IMG/VR virus record: IMGVR_UViG_3300021437_000088
Span: 1 to 22,415 of that record
Direction: 5' to 3' (one strand)
Length of the DNA: 22,415 bases
From: a virus
The position numbers and the translations under genes were made by a program. The first letter of the stretch is position 1. Each line of letters opens with the position of its first letter. The notes below the pieces were generated by a model, which made no database searches, had not been told where the DNA came from, and saw only the letters and a list, made by a program, of their open reading frames with translations. Below are positions 1-7,969 of the stretch, in pieces.

Positions 1-56
1 TGGAGCTTCCATACAAAAGAGAGTTTTTAGGGGTGGGGGCTAATTTTTAAAATAGA
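1..56 (+). other. tail of an unidentified upstream gene or leader
   Basis: These bases precede the small terminase gene. Two forward frames are open from the left edge, one stopping with TAA at 41-43 and the other with TAA at 48-50, so the end of an upstream gene may lie here. Too little sequence is present to choose a frame or name a product. The bases just before the terminase ATG are A/T-rich with no Shine-Dalgarno match, as is usual in Bacteroidota. Confidence 0.3.
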
Positions 57-449
57 ATGATAAAAGATGAATCAAAATATCCAGATGTACCAGAGCATTT
101 TAACGAACACGGAAAAACTGCTTGGTTTCATTGTTGTGAAATTTTGATTGAAGCTCACGGATTTGTTGATAGTTTTATTCCGCAATTAGAAGTTGTTTGT
201 TGGGAATACCAATGCTGGAAAAATCAGCAAAAAGCCATGATACAAAATTTTGATGATGGAATAGCAGTTGCTCCTTCTTCTGGTTATGAACAAATGAGTG
301 CAAGAGCTAATTTAATGAGCCGCCATTTTACAAGTTTCATTTCTGGTTGTAAGAATTTGGGAATCACACCTTCATTTATTGCACGAAACAAACTGATTTC
401 AAAAGACGATAACAGCGAAGATGAGTTCAAAGCATTTAAAAATAGCTGA
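57..449 (+). CDS. terS: phage terminase small subunit, P27-like
   Basis: A 130-residue protein directly upstream of, and overlapping by 29 bp, the large terminase gene. It has the look of the P27 family of small terminase subunits: an N-terminal proline and histidine-containing segment (PDVPEHF, residues 9-15), a helix with a conserved Trp (TAWFHCCEIL, about 21-30), a central 'CWEYQCW' helix (about 48-54) and a short polar C-terminus. The small subunit recognises the packaging site on the phage DNA and recruits the large subunit motor. The ATG at 57 follows an A-rich stretch. The assignment rests on gene order and on family-like spacing of the helices; sequence resemblance alone is modest. 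Confidence 0.8.
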   Translation: MIKDESKYPDVPEHFNEHGKTAWFHCCEILIEAHGFVDSFIPQLEVVCWEYQCWKNQQKAMIQNFDDGIAVAPSSGYEQMSARANLMSRHFTSFISGCKNLGITPSFIARNKLISKDDNSEDEFKAFKNS

Positions 450-2184
450 TAGCGTTTATCAAAATATTATTAAGTCGGCACATCAGTATGCTGTTGATGT
501 TGACGAAGGAGTAATCACAGCTTGTAAATGGGTAAAGTTAGCAGTAAAGCGATACTTTGATGATTTAAAGCATGGCCACGAAAGAGGGCTTGAGTTTAAG
601 CCAGAAAAAGCAGCTAAAGCAATTAATTTCTACAAATATGTAAAGCATACAAAGGGAGGTCAATTTGCTGGAAAGCCTTTTTTTTTAAGTCCTTGGCAGG
701 CGTTTATTATTTGGAATGTCTTTGGATGGTACGATAAAGAAACTGGAAGAAGGCGTTTTAATTATGCTTATATCAAAGTTGCTCGTAAAAATGGTAAATC
801 GACTTTGACTGCTCCGATTGGTTTATATATGTTGGCTTGTGAAGGTGAAGCGGTAGCAGAAGTTTACTCGGTAGCAACAAAGAAAGACCAGGCAAAAATC
901 ATCTTTGATGAAGCGAAAAGAATTATAGGTAAAAATGAGAAGATATTTAAAGATACCTATAAGAGATACCAGCATAAAATTGTAGTTGAGGACGGAGGAA
1001 CTTTTGAAGCACTTGGAAGTGACTCTGATACAATGGACGGACTAAATCCGTATTTCGTGGGTATAGATGAATATCACGCACATCCAAATGATGGAGTTTT
1101 TGAAGTGATGAAATCGGGTATCGGTGCAAGAATGAATCCGTTGATTTGGATTATTACAACGGCTGGTAAATCTATGACAAGTCCTTGTTTTGCTTTAGAA
1201 AAAGATTGTAAAAGTATCTTGGATGGATTAGTAAAAGATGATTCAATCTTCGCTATGATTTATGAGCTTGATGAGGAAGATATGAAAGTGGATGAAGTCC
1301 TTGGCAAAGATGGCGAAATAGAACATGAGTACCGTTGGGCAAATCCTGAGATATGGATTAAATCAAACCCAAATTTGGATGTATCAACCAGTACTCACTA
1401 TTTAAAAAAAGAATTAGCTGGTGCTTTACGGAGTTCAGCAAAGAAGAATAACTTTTTGACTAAGAATTTAAATGTTTGGGTTGATGCTCCCGAAACTTGG
1501 ATTGATGCGGATGTATGGCGATGTAATAATGAGCCTTTTGATGAGAAGTTACTAATTGGTGCTGAATGTTACGGAGGGATTGACCTTGCTAAACGTGATG
1601 ACTTTTGCAGTTTTTCTCTGGTGTTCAATATTGGAGATAAGAAAATAATTAAGTGCTGGTCATGGATTCCTAATAGTACGACCGAACAACGGACTTCTGG
1701 TGGATTACATGTTTTAGGAGATTGGATTGCAGATGGATATGTATTTGAAACTGATGGAGATATTACAGACTATGCAATCATTAAAGACTTTATTCTGGAA
1801 AAAGCTAAGTTATATGATATTAAAAGCATCGGATTTGACCCCTATAATGCAGTCGCTCTTGTGAATCAATTAACAGAACAAGGCGTAAATATGAGGGAGT
1901 TTAAGCAAGGTTTACCGATGCTTGTTCCAACAAAGGAGTTTTACGTTACGGCATTGAATTATGGTTTTAATGCTCTAAATAATCCTTGTTTGGCTTGGAT
2001 GGTTTCCAAGGTTGTAGTACGATACGATAAGAATGAAAATATGTTCATTCATAAAGGTGAATCTACTAAAATAACTGGTGGCAAGGTTGACGGAGTAGTG
2101 GCGACAGTTATTGCTTTAGGCGAAATGATTGATTTTGAAATTAATACTCCAGTAGAGTTTAATATTAGGAGTTTAGACGATTAG
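421..2184 (+). CDS. terL: phage terminase large subunit (packaging ATPase and nuclease)
   Basis: A 587-residue HK97-type large terminase. The N-terminal ATPase has a Walker A motif VARKNGKST with Lys126 and Ser127, and a Walker B motif FVGIDEY with Asp216 and Glu217. A Ser/Thr-rich coupling segment ITTAG follows at about 245. The C-terminal RNase H-like nuclease carries its expected acidic residues in GGIDLAKRDD (Asp388), IGFDPYN (Asp473) and GGKVDG (Asp557). The protein docks on the portal, translocates DNA into the prohead and cuts concatemers. It overlaps the small subunit gene in a different frame and is followed three bases later by the portal gene. All catalytic residues are present, so it is likely functional. 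A run of nine T within Pro-Phe-Phe-Leu codons near 678-686 is a place where sequencing errors could arise, but the frame is intact. Confidence 0.96.
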   Translation: MSSKHLKIADSVYQNIIKSAHQYAVDVDEGVITACKWVKLAVKRYFDDLKHGHERGLEFKPEKAAKAINFYKYVKHTKGGQFAGKPFFLSPWQAFIIWNVFGWYDKETGRRRFNYAYIKVARKNGKSTLTAPIGLYMLACEGEAVAEVYSVATKKDQAKIIFDEAKRIIGKNEKIFKDTYKRYQHKIVVEDGGTFEALGSDSDTMDGLNPYFVGIDEYHAHPNDGVFEVMKSGIGARMNPLIWIITTAGKSMTSPCFALEKDCKSILDGLVKDDSIFAMIYELDEEDMKVDEVLGKDGEIEHEYRWANPEIWIKSNPNLDVSTSTHYLKKELAGALRSSAKKNNFLTKNLNVWVDAPETWIDADVWRCNNEPFDEKLLIGAECYGGIDLAKRDDFCSFSLVFNIGDKKIIKCWSWIPNSTTEQRTSGGLHVLGDWIADGYVFETDGDITDYAIIKDFILEKAKLYDIKSIGFDPYNAVALVNQLTEQGVNMREFKQGLPMLVPTKEFYVTALNYGFNALNNPCLAWMVSKVVVRYDKNENMFIHKGESTKITGGKVDGVVATVIALGEMIDFEINTPVEFNIRSLDD

Positions 2185-2187
2185 AAA

Positions 2188-3405
2188 ATGGGATTACTGC
2201 AAATACTTGGATTAGATAAATTGTTTCAAATAGAGCAACGTTCAACAGCTACAATGCCCAAAACTTGGGATGAATTGTTGAATGCTGAACAAGGTTATTA
2301 TATGCCTTTTAACGGAAAAGATTTGTCTATCAGTGCTGTTTACGCTTGTATCAAAGTAATTTCTGAAACTATTTCTACTTTGCCGATTAAGCTTTATGAG
2401 AAAAAAGGGAAAGGGAAAACAGAAGCTGTAAATCATAAGCTACAAGATTTATTGATGACTGAGCCTAATGATTTTCAAACATGGGTGCAGTTTATCGAAG
2501 GTCTTTTAGTTTCTGCTTTGTTGGATGGTAACGGTTATGCAAGGATTTATCGTAACGGAAGAGGTGAACCAATTAGAATTCAGTTTTTAGCTAAGGGTGA
2601 ATGTATGCCTTATCACGTGAAATGGAATGGATACGAGTATCTGAGTTATTTTGTCTTTGGGCAAGAAGTTAATAAAGATGACATTATTCACATTACTTGC
2701 TTAGGGAATACAGGAGTGATAGGATTGAGCCCGATTACTTTAGCGGCCACTGCTATTGATACAGCTTTTCAAGCACAAAATACGATTAATAAGTTTTATC
2801 AAGGAGGTTTGCGGTCAAGTGCTGTTTTTACCAGTCCAAATGTTTTGCAAGATACTTCATTCAAGCGACTGAAAGACCAATTGAAAAAGCAAAGTGAAAG
2901 TAGTTTTATTTTGCTTGAAGGAGGTACAACAGCAACAAGTTTGACACTTTCTCCACAAGATGCCGAGATCATCTCGACTCGAAAGTTTCAGATTGAAGAT
3001 ATAGCACGGTTTTTTAGAGTTCCGCTGCACAAAATTGGCGACTTGGCAAGAAGTACAAACAATAATATTGAGCAACAAACAACTGATTTTTTGACTGACT
3101 GCATTATGCCGTGGGTCGAAAAGATTGAGCAAGAATTTAAGCGAAAGTTATTATTCACGAAAGAGAAAAAGACCTTTGTTTTTAACCTTGATACGAGCTA
3201 CTTGATGCGTGGTGATTCAAAATCAAGAGCTGAATATTATTCTAAAATGTTTTCTTGTTCGGCAATTACGCCAAATGAGATTAGAGAACTGGAAGGTTAT
3301 AATCCATTTGAGGATGAAAACGCCAATAAACTTTATTCGCAGATGCAAATGGTAGGTTTAGGCTCACAAAATCAACAAAATACTACTCAAAATGTCAAAA
3401 ATTAA
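2188..3405 (+). CDS. phage portal protein, HK97 family
   Basis: A 405-residue portal protein, close to the usual length for the HK97 family. Typical landmarks are the N-terminal AVYACIKVISETISTLP helix (about residues 51-67), a GNGYARIYRNGRGEP strand pair (about 113-127), and the C-terminal segment with RFFRVPLHKIGD followed by NNIEQQTTDFL and IMPWVEKIEQEF (about 273-315), which is the wing/stem region in this family. The portal dodecamer occupies one capsid vertex and is the gate for DNA entry and exit and the base for tail attachment. It sits between terminase and protease as expected, and its last 14 bases overlap the protease gene. Confidence 0.95.
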   Translation: MGLLQILGLDKLFQIEQRSTATMPKTWDELLNAEQGYYMPFNGKDLSISAVYACIKVISETISTLPIKLYEKKGKGKTEAVNHKLQDLLMTEPNDFQTWVQFIEGLLVSALLDGNGYARIYRNGRGEPIRIQFLAKGECMPYHVKWNGYEYLSYFVFGQEVNKDDIIHITCLGNTGVIGLSPITLAATAIDTAFQAQNTINKFYQGGLRSSAVFTSPNVLQDTSFKRLKDQLKKQSESSFILLEGGTTATSLTLSPQDAEIISTRKFQIEDIARFFRVPLHKIGDLARSTNNNIEQQTTDFLTDCIMPWVEKIEQEFKRKLLFTKEKKTFVFNLDTSYLMRGDSKSRAEYYSKMFSCSAITPNEIRELEGYNPFEDENANKLYSQMQMVGLGSQNQQNTTQNVKN

Positions 3406-4060
3406 AGGTTTTGAAAATAGAGCTTCAACTGGAAATATTAGCTCAAACAATGAATATTTAGAAGGTACTGCCATAGTTTTTGATTCTGTTTCAGAGGTTT
3501 TAGCTATGAAAATCAAAGATGAAACGGTACTATTTAGAGAGCAAATTTCTAAAAATGCTCTTGAGAATTGTCCGCTTGACCGTGTGATTTGTTGTGCTGA
3601 CCACGATGAAAGTATTTTCTTAGGTATTGCACCAAAAACGCTTGAATTGAATGTAACAGACCGAGGTCTTGACTATAAGTGCCTTTTGCCTCCTTCAAAA
3701 AAGCAATTGATTGAAGAGCGTGTAAACCGAAAAGAATATGAGGGTAATTCATTCAGATTTGCAGTAACAGAAGGCGGTGACTCTTGGGAGAAAATGCCAG
3801 ATGGTACATATCTAAGAACGATTAATCAGATTGGTTATATTGCTCATGTTGGCCCTGTGTTTAACCCTGCTTATACGCAAACAGATTTACAACTTGCCCA
3901 AAGAAGTTTCGAGGTTTGTATCAATATTGAGATTAGTCAAGATGATGATAAACAGCCAGAAGGAGAAGGAATGGACGGTGAAGGGATGCAAGATGATTCT
4001 ATGAGTCAAAAGAAAGAGCTTATTCGTCTGAGACAAAGAAAAGCAAAAGCAATGTGTTAG
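3392..4060 (+). CDS. HK97 family prohead protease
   Basis: A 222-residue serine protease of the HK97 gp4 / herpesvirus assemblin type. It processes the capsid protein's N-terminal delta domain during head maturation. The catalytic His lies in ADHDESIFLG (His71) and the catalytic Ser in GNSFRFAV (Ser120), followed by the HVGPVFNPAYTQT strand typical of the family at about 152-164. The C-terminal tail after residue 180 is acidic and Met/Asp/Glu-rich, then basic (RLRQRKAKA), and may act as a scaffold-like or self-cleaved extension. The gene starts inside the portal gene and precedes the major capsid gene, the canonical order. Confidence 0.93.
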   Translation: MSKIKGFENRASTGNISSNNEYLEGTAIVFDSVSEVLAMKIKDETVLFREQISKNALENCPLDRVICCADHDESIFLGIAPKTLELNVTDRGLDYKCLLPPSKKQLIEERVNRKEYEGNSFRFAVTEGGDSWEKMPDGTYLRTINQIGYIAHVGPVFNPAYTQTDLQLAQRSFEVCINIEISQDDDKQPEGEGMDGEGMQDDSMSQKKELIRLRQRKAKAMC

Positions 4061-4098
4061 TGTAAAAATAAAAGTGTAAAATTTTAATTGTGAATAAT

Positions 4099-5334
4099 AT
4101 GAGCCAAATGCCTAAAATTAGGGACTTGCAACAAGAATTAGGGGAAGTTGCTGATAGACAACAAAAACTAATTCTTGATTATCCAAAAGGATTGCCTGCG
4201 GATAAACAAACCGAATTCGATACCTTAGAAAAACGTGCTTCTGAAATCGAAAAACAGTTTGAAAACATTAAAAGTACTGAAAAAGTAGCTTCTTTGCTTT
4301 CTGGTGTTGATAGAGAAGGATTTAATCCTGCTAAAACTACTGCAGAGGAAAGAGAAATAAAACATTTGCAGGCTTTCAAAGGATTCCTTCAAAGCGGTGG
4401 TTCATTGAATGGATTATCCGAAGAAGAAAGAGCGATTTTGTTACCAAATGACCGAGCTCAAAGTGGAGCTAATCCAGGTACTGGTACAACTGGTGGTATT
4501 TTGATTCCTACTACTTTGGGAGACCAATTGGAAAAGATTTTGAAAGCTTATGGTGGTGTAATGCCAATTGCTTCATATCTGAGTACATCGTCTGGTAATC
4601 CTTTTGATTATCCAACCAATGACGATACTGCAAATAAAGGTAGTATTGTTGGTGAATCAGCTTCTGTGGGTTCTGGTACAGATGCGGTATTTGGTAAGGT
4701 ATCTTTCACATCGTACAAATATACTTCTGGTCAAGTTTTGATTCCTTTTGAATTGATTCGTGATTCTCAATTCGATATTATCTCTTTGATTTCTGAATTG
4801 GTAGGAACAAGAATTGCTCGTGCTATTAATGAACACTTTACTAAAGGAACTGGCTCAAGTCAACCTCAAGGCGTAACTGTTGGCGGTACATCATTCACTA
4901 CTGGCGTAAGTGGTACAGCGATTAGCTATGCAAACTTAGTTGATTTAGTTACTTCGTTAGACCCTGCTTATGCAAACTCTAATTGTCGTTTCATGTTCAA
5001 TAGCAATACGTTGGGAGCAATTAGAAAATTGGTAGATTCTCAAAACCGTCCATTATGGACCATGGGGGATATGATTAATGGCGTGCCAAACACTATTTTG
5101 GGAATTCCTTATGTAGTGAATCAAGATATGCCAGACATTGCACTTTCTGCAAAATCAATTGTTTTTGGAGACTTTTCTAAATACAAAATTAGAAAAGTAG
5201 GACAGCCAAGAATGCGTGTTTTGAATGAATTGAACGCATTGAATGACCAAGTTGGCGTACTTGCATTTGATACATACGACGGTAAAGTATTAGTACCAAA
5301 AGCTCTTCGTGTTTTAACTCATGCAGCATCTTAA
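4099..5334 (+). CDS. major capsid protein, HK97 fold
   Basis: A phage HK97-like major capsid protein of about 411 residues. The first 100 residues are highly charged and helical (IRDLQQELGEVADRQQ onwards), matching a delta-domain scaffold removed by the upstream protease. The mature shell domain probably begins near the Gly/Thr-rich AQSGANPGTGTTGG stretch, before the ILIPTTLGDQLEKIL helix. An E-loop-like SFTSYKYTSGQVLIPFELI region and a C-terminal RVGQPRM...LVPKALRVL P-domain region follow. I chose the ATG at 4099; a GTG three codons upstream (4090) and another ATG at 4108 are alternatives. Hundreds of copies build the icosahedral shell. Confidence 0.94.
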   Translation: MSQMPKIRDLQQELGEVADRQQKLILDYPKGLPADKQTEFDTLEKRASEIEKQFENIKSTEKVASLLSGVDREGFNPAKTTAEEREIKHLQAFKGFLQSGGSLNGLSEEERAILLPNDRAQSGANPGTGTTGGILIPTTLGDQLEKILKAYGGVMPIASYLSTSSGNPFDYPTNDDTANKGSIVGESASVGSGTDAVFGKVSFTSYKYTSGQVLIPFELIRDSQFDIISLISELVGTRIARAINEHFTKGTGSSQPQGVTVGGTSFTTGVSGTAISYANLVDLVTSLDPAYANSNCRFMFNSNTLGAIRKLVDSQNRPLWTMGDMINGVPNTILGIPYVVNQDMPDIALSAKSIVFGDFSKYKIRKVGQPRMRVLNELNALNDQVGVLAFDTYDGKVLVPKALRVLTHAAS

Positions 5335-5337
5335 TTC

Positions 5338-5721
5338 ATGGAAATAGAACTTTTAGAATCCGTTGCTGGTTTGTTCTTTTCCTTTGCTTGTGGCGAAATC
5401 GTTGAGGTTTCGCCAGAGCTTGGACAAAGTCTTATTAATGCTGGTCAAGCAAAATTGACTTTGAAGAATACAGAAGTTAATAATACTATTCAGCAAGAAG
5501 AGATTATTCCTCAAGAAGGAGTGATTGAGCCAGTTCAGCAAGAAGAGATTATTTCTCAGGAAGAAGTACCTACTCAAGAAGTAGTTTCAGCTTCTGAGGA
5601 GCAACTAATTCAAGAAGCAGTTTCAGAACAGGTTGAACCAGTAGCCGAAATTTCTGAGGAAGTTCCGCAAGAAACAATTGAAACAGATGTCAAGCCGAAG
5701 AATATCAAATCAAAAAGTTAG
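5338..5721 (+). CDS. small head-region protein with Gln/Glu-rich repetitive tail
   Basis: A 127-residue acidic protein just after the capsid gene. Residues 1-40 form a small domain with the pattern GEIVEVSPELGQSLINAGQA. The same pattern appears in the 58-residue protein at 6250-6426 (GDTAEIETETAEILIKFGYAE), so the two look like copies of one small domain. Residues 48-115 are a low-complexity run dominated by Gln, Glu, Val and Ile, with a 15-residue period beginning QQEEII. The C-terminus is basic (KPKNIKSKS). The function is not known; the position suggests a head-completion or decoration role. Its 3' end overlaps the next gene by 35 bp. Confidence 0.75.
   Translation: MEIELLESVAGLFFSFACGEIVEVSPELGQSLINAGQAKLTLKNTEVNNTIQQEEIIPQEGVIEPVQQEEIISQEEVPTQEVVSASEEQLIQEAVSEQVEPVAEISEEVPQETIETDVKPKNIKSKS
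5491..5553 (+). repeat. 18-bp direct repeat encoding QQEEII
   Basis: The 18 bases at 5491-5508 recur exactly at 5536-5553, 45 bp (15 codons) apart, inside the Gln/Glu-rich tail of the small head-region protein. The in-frame spacing suggests the tail lengthens or shortens by slippage. Confidence 0.8.
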
Positions 5722-6253
5722 TCCTATTTCATTGTCAAATGCGAAACGTTGGCTTAGAATCTTAGATACTGACACATCAGAAGACGAAACCGTAAAAGAA
5801 ATTATCCTTTCGGCTTTGGACTATGTAGAAACGTATCTGAATAAGAATGTTTCCTTAGATGTGTTTTTGTTGAGTTTATCGGATTTTTCGGACGTAACTA
5901 TTGATAAATTACCGTTTCACTCGCTTGTAAAAATTGAGTATTATAACACGGATAATGAGTTGACATTACTTACTGCTGAAAACTATGAACTGACTCAGAC
6001 GACTATCGAAGACGCAAGCATCAAGTTTTTGACTGAAATAGAAACTTATAGCAGAGAAGATGGAACAAAGAGAAGTGATACGGTGAAAATTACTTATCGT
6101 GCAGGATATACGTTTGATAATGTTCCGGGTAGTATCAAAACAGCTATGCAACTATTGATTTCAAAGTGGTTTGACAATAGGACTGACGAACGAAGTGATA
6201 AGCAAACAGCCGTTGAACGAATACTAAATCCGCTTAGGAATGTAAATGTATGA
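5687..6253 (+). CDS. head-tail connector protein, gp6-like
   Basis: A protein of about 188 residues with the head-tail connector (HK97 gp6 / DNA-packaging protein) signature near its N-terminus: SLSNAKRWLRILDTDTSEDETV followed by a long helix containing ALDYVETYLN. The C-terminal half ends with the expected VPGSIKTAMQLLISKWFDNRTDE helix. Members form a ring beneath the portal through which DNA passes. An ATG at 5687 is chosen; a TTG three codons upstream extends the frame but is less likely. The start lies within the previous gene, and the end overlaps the next as ATGA. Confidence 0.85.
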   Translation: MSSRRISNQKVSPISLSNAKRWLRILDTDTSEDETVKEIILSALDYVETYLNKNVSLDVFLLSLSDFSDVTIDKLPFHSLVKIEYYNTDNELTLLTAENYELTQTTIEDASIKFLTEIETYSREDGTKRSDTVKITYRAGYTFDNVPGSIKTAMQLLISKWFDNRTDERSDKQTAVERILNPLRNVNV

Positions 6254-6426
6254 TAAAGTTTGTAAAAGATTGGCGACAGTACATAGCTGGAGATACTGCC
6301 GAAATAGAAACAGAAACAGCAGAAATATTAATCAAGTTTGGCTATGCAGAAGATTCAAGCGGGGAATTTAGACAGGAAACTGACGATTCAGCACCGAGTG
6401 AAGACGGTCAACACGATAACCAATGA
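6250..6426 (+). CDS. 58-residue small head protein
   Basis: A short ORF too small for most automatic cut-offs. The ATG at 6250 overlaps the stop of the connector gene as ATGA, and the TGA is at 6424-6426. The product begins MIKFVKDWRQYIAGDTAE and has the motif G-D-x-x-E...LIKFGYAE seen in the small domain of the protein at 5338-5721. Its last 83 bp overlap the next gene in another frame. The start coupling, the family-like sequence and the lack of any other cover for 6254-6343 support it as a real gene. Proteins of this type recur next to connector genes in Bacteroidota phages; the role is unknown. Confidence 0.75.
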   Translation: MIKFVKDWRQYIAGDTAEIETETAEILIKFGYAEDSSGEFRQETDDSAPSEDGQHDNQ

Positions 6427-6679
6427 AGATACATTCGTTTATCAGACCTTAGCAGAAGTACAAGGTAAGAAGATTGAAAAAGAGGGAGGAAGTGAAAAGT
6501 TTGAATTGAATCAGACTATTTCAGAGTCTAAAACCCAATTTATCATTCGCTATCGTGCAGATATTAGACCCGATATGTTGATTTTGTGTGAAGGTGTTAC
6601 TTATGACATTACAGCCCAAAATGAATACGGAGAAACCAGAAGGCAGTGGTTAATTATAGATACTAAGCAAAGAAAATGA
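6344..6679 (+). CDS. head-tail adaptor (head closure) protein
   Basis: A 111-residue protein that begins MQKIQAGNLDRKLTIQHR, the 'G-x-L-(D/N)-R-x-I/L-T-I-Q' opening typical of the SPP1 gp16 / HK97-type head-tail joining family. Later strands (QFIIRYRADI, LILCEGVTYDI, RRQWLIID) complete the small beta-barrel. These proteins plug the connector after DNA packaging and accept the tail. The ATG at 6344 is preferred over a TTG at 6338. It overlaps the 58-residue gene before it and its stop forms ATGA with the next start. Confidence 0.88.
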   Translation: MQKIQAGNLDRKLTIQHRVKTVNTITNEDTFVYQTLAEVQGKKIEKEGGSEKFELNQTISESKTQFIIRYRADIRPDMLILCEGVTYDITAQNEYGETRRQWLIIDTKQRK

Positions 6680-7086
6680 CGACTCAATTCACTATTACCG
6701 CTAACCTTGAAAGAGAGGTTTTTCGAGAAATGAAAGCGACAATGGGCGTTAGAGCTTTGCAAAATACCTTATTACTAACGACTGCAAAAGTATTGATTCC
6801 TATTATCCGCAGAAATACGCCTATCTATTCAGGTGACACGCAAGCGGATATTAGAGCAAAGGTTGTGGATAGAAATGACCTTCATATTGCGAAAGTAATC
6901 GTGGGGATTGATGCCCGAAAAGGTCATGCTGGTTGGTACACGCAATTCATTAGGATGAAAGGTTCAAAGAAACGTAATGATTTTATAGAGCGTTCTGTTG
7001 AGCAATCAAAATCATTATTTGAGTCTGAGTTGCAATCGCAAATTAATCAGATGCTTGAAAAACATAGACAGAAAATAGCCTTATGA
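6676..7086 (+). CDS. HK97 gp10-like tail-joining protein
   Basis: A 136-residue protein with the HK97 gp10 family layout: an N-terminal helix (LEREVFREMKATMGVRALQNTLLL), the core motif IIRRNTPIYSGDTQADIRAKVV (the usual 'aP..tG.L..si' region), then strands leading to AGWYTQFIRMKGSKKRNDF (the 'y..f.E.Gt..~pf' region) and a C-terminal helix. Members sit at the head-tail interface. The start overlaps the preceding stop and the stop overlaps the following start, both as ATGA, so translation is probably coupled through this stretch. Confidence 0.85.
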   Translation: MTTQFTITANLEREVFREMKATMGVRALQNTLLLTTAKVLIPIIRRNTPIYSGDTQADIRAKVVDRNDLHIAKVIVGIDARKGHAGWYTQFIRMKGSKKRNDFIERSVEQSKSLFESELQSQINQMLEKHRQKIAL

Positions 7087-7466
7087 TAGGAGCATATTTA
7101 ACCCGAATTTTACTGCAAAATACCGATTTACAGGCAATTATTGATAGTAAAATAAAGCCGATTCACGGTACAGAGTTAGATTCATTCCCTGCTGTTCGCT
7201 ATGTTGAAGATGCTTTTGACCCTGATTTGTGTGCCGATGGTGGTGTGGGTAATTACTCAATTAAGTTTCTGATTTTTGGAGAAACTTACTCGCAGACAAA
7301 GACAATACAAGATTTGATATATCAGGAACTTGAGCGATTTACAGATAGTATGATTCTTTTTTGCTATCAGTCTTCAAGTCTGGATATTGCTGAGAGTGTC
7401 TCAGATATTAACGGTTATTCAATTTATAGTACTGAACAAAATTTCAAGGTAATAACTCAGAAATAA
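7083..7466 (+). CDS. tail completion/terminator protein, DUF3168-like
   Basis: A 127-residue protein in the position of the tail terminator (lambda gpU analogue), between the gp10-like gene and the tail tube gene. The sequence fits the DUF3168 family pattern: an N-terminal helix (YLTRILLQNTDLQAIIDSKI), FPAVRYVED, then a strand-helix pair (YSIKFLIFGETYSQTKTIQD) and YSIYSTEQNFKV at the end. The terminator hexamer caps the tail tube and sets the surface that joins to the head. It overlaps its neighbours on both sides, ATGA upstream and TAATG downstream. Confidence 0.8.
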   Translation: MIGAYLTRILLQNTDLQAIIDSKIKPIHGTELDSFPAVRYVEDAFDPDLCADGGVGNYSIKFLIFGETYSQTKTIQDLIYQELERFTDSMILFCYQSSSLDIAESVSDINGYSIYSTEQNFKVITQK

Positions 7467-7912
7467 TGGCAATTACAACAAAAGTACATGGTAGTAACAT
7501 TTTTTTGTTTGCTACCATTGGAGGTACAAAAAAGCTTGTAGGCTCAACTACAAAATTTGACACTGGCGTTACGGGAACTCCGATTGATGTTAGTTCGGTA
7601 GAATCAGGACTAAATAAAGAATATTTGCCTGCTTCGATGATGGATACAGATGTATCATTCGACGGTATTTACAAGGTTTATACTTCTGGTGATTTGACTG
7701 CTAAAGCTCAAGTAGATGATTTTTATGCAGCACTTAAAACAGGTGTTACGGTAGAAATTTACAAGGGTGCGGCTATTACTACTGGTTCAGTGGTTGACAA
7801 GGGGACTTTAGTTATCTCATCAGCAAAAGAAACTCATTCGATGGCAGATAAAAGTACTTATTCGGTAGCTGGTAAGATTTCTGGTGGCTGGGCTTCTGTA
7901 ACATTACCTTAA
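7466..7912 (+). CDS. major tail tube protein
   Basis: A 148-residue protein rich in Thr, Gly, Ser and Val with the alternating strand pattern of tail tube proteins: GSNIFLFATIGGTKKLVGSTTKFDTG at the N-terminus, then DVSSVESGLNKEYLPASMMDTDVSFDG, a Val-Glu-Ile-Tyr strand, and a C-terminal SVAGKISGGWASVTLP. It polymerises as stacked hexameric rings around the tape measure to form the flexible tail. The position just before the chaperone pair is decisive. A hairpin lies immediately downstream, which may help keep this transcript abundant relative to the genes that follow. Confidence 0.9.
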   Translation: MAITTKVHGSNIFLFATIGGTKKLVGSTTKFDTGVTGTPIDVSSVESGLNKEYLPASMMDTDVSFDGIYKVYTSGDLTAKAQVDDFYAALKTGVTVEIYKGAAITTGSVVDKGTLVISSAKETHSMADKSTYSVAGKISGGWASVTLP

Positions 7913-7919
7913 TTTTCAT

Positions 7920-7951
7920 AGCCTTGAGCCTGATTATTTAGGCTCAAGGCT
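7920..7951 (+). promoter_or_regulatory. 12-bp perfect hairpin after the tail tube gene
   Basis: The arm at 7920-7931 is the exact reverse complement of 7940-7951, leaving an 8-base loop (7932-7939). No T tract follows on either strand, so it is not a standard intrinsic terminator. It lies in the only sizeable gap (57 bp) of the tail gene block, between tail tube and chaperone genes. I infer an attenuator, or a structure that blocks 3' decay of the tail tube message. Confidence 0.75.
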
Positions 7952-7969
7952 TCTATTCAAATTACAACC

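Noticed and set aside
678-686. Nine-T run as a phase-variation switch in the large terminase
   Set aside because: It encodes ordinary Phe-Phe-Leu codons in an essential gene, and a similar run occurs in the hub gene near 11324-11332; base composition explains both.
4060-4098. Dedicated promoter for the capsid gene
   Set aside because: The short AT-rich gap holds two copies of GTGTAAAA but no recognisable -33/-7 Bacteroidota promoter pair.
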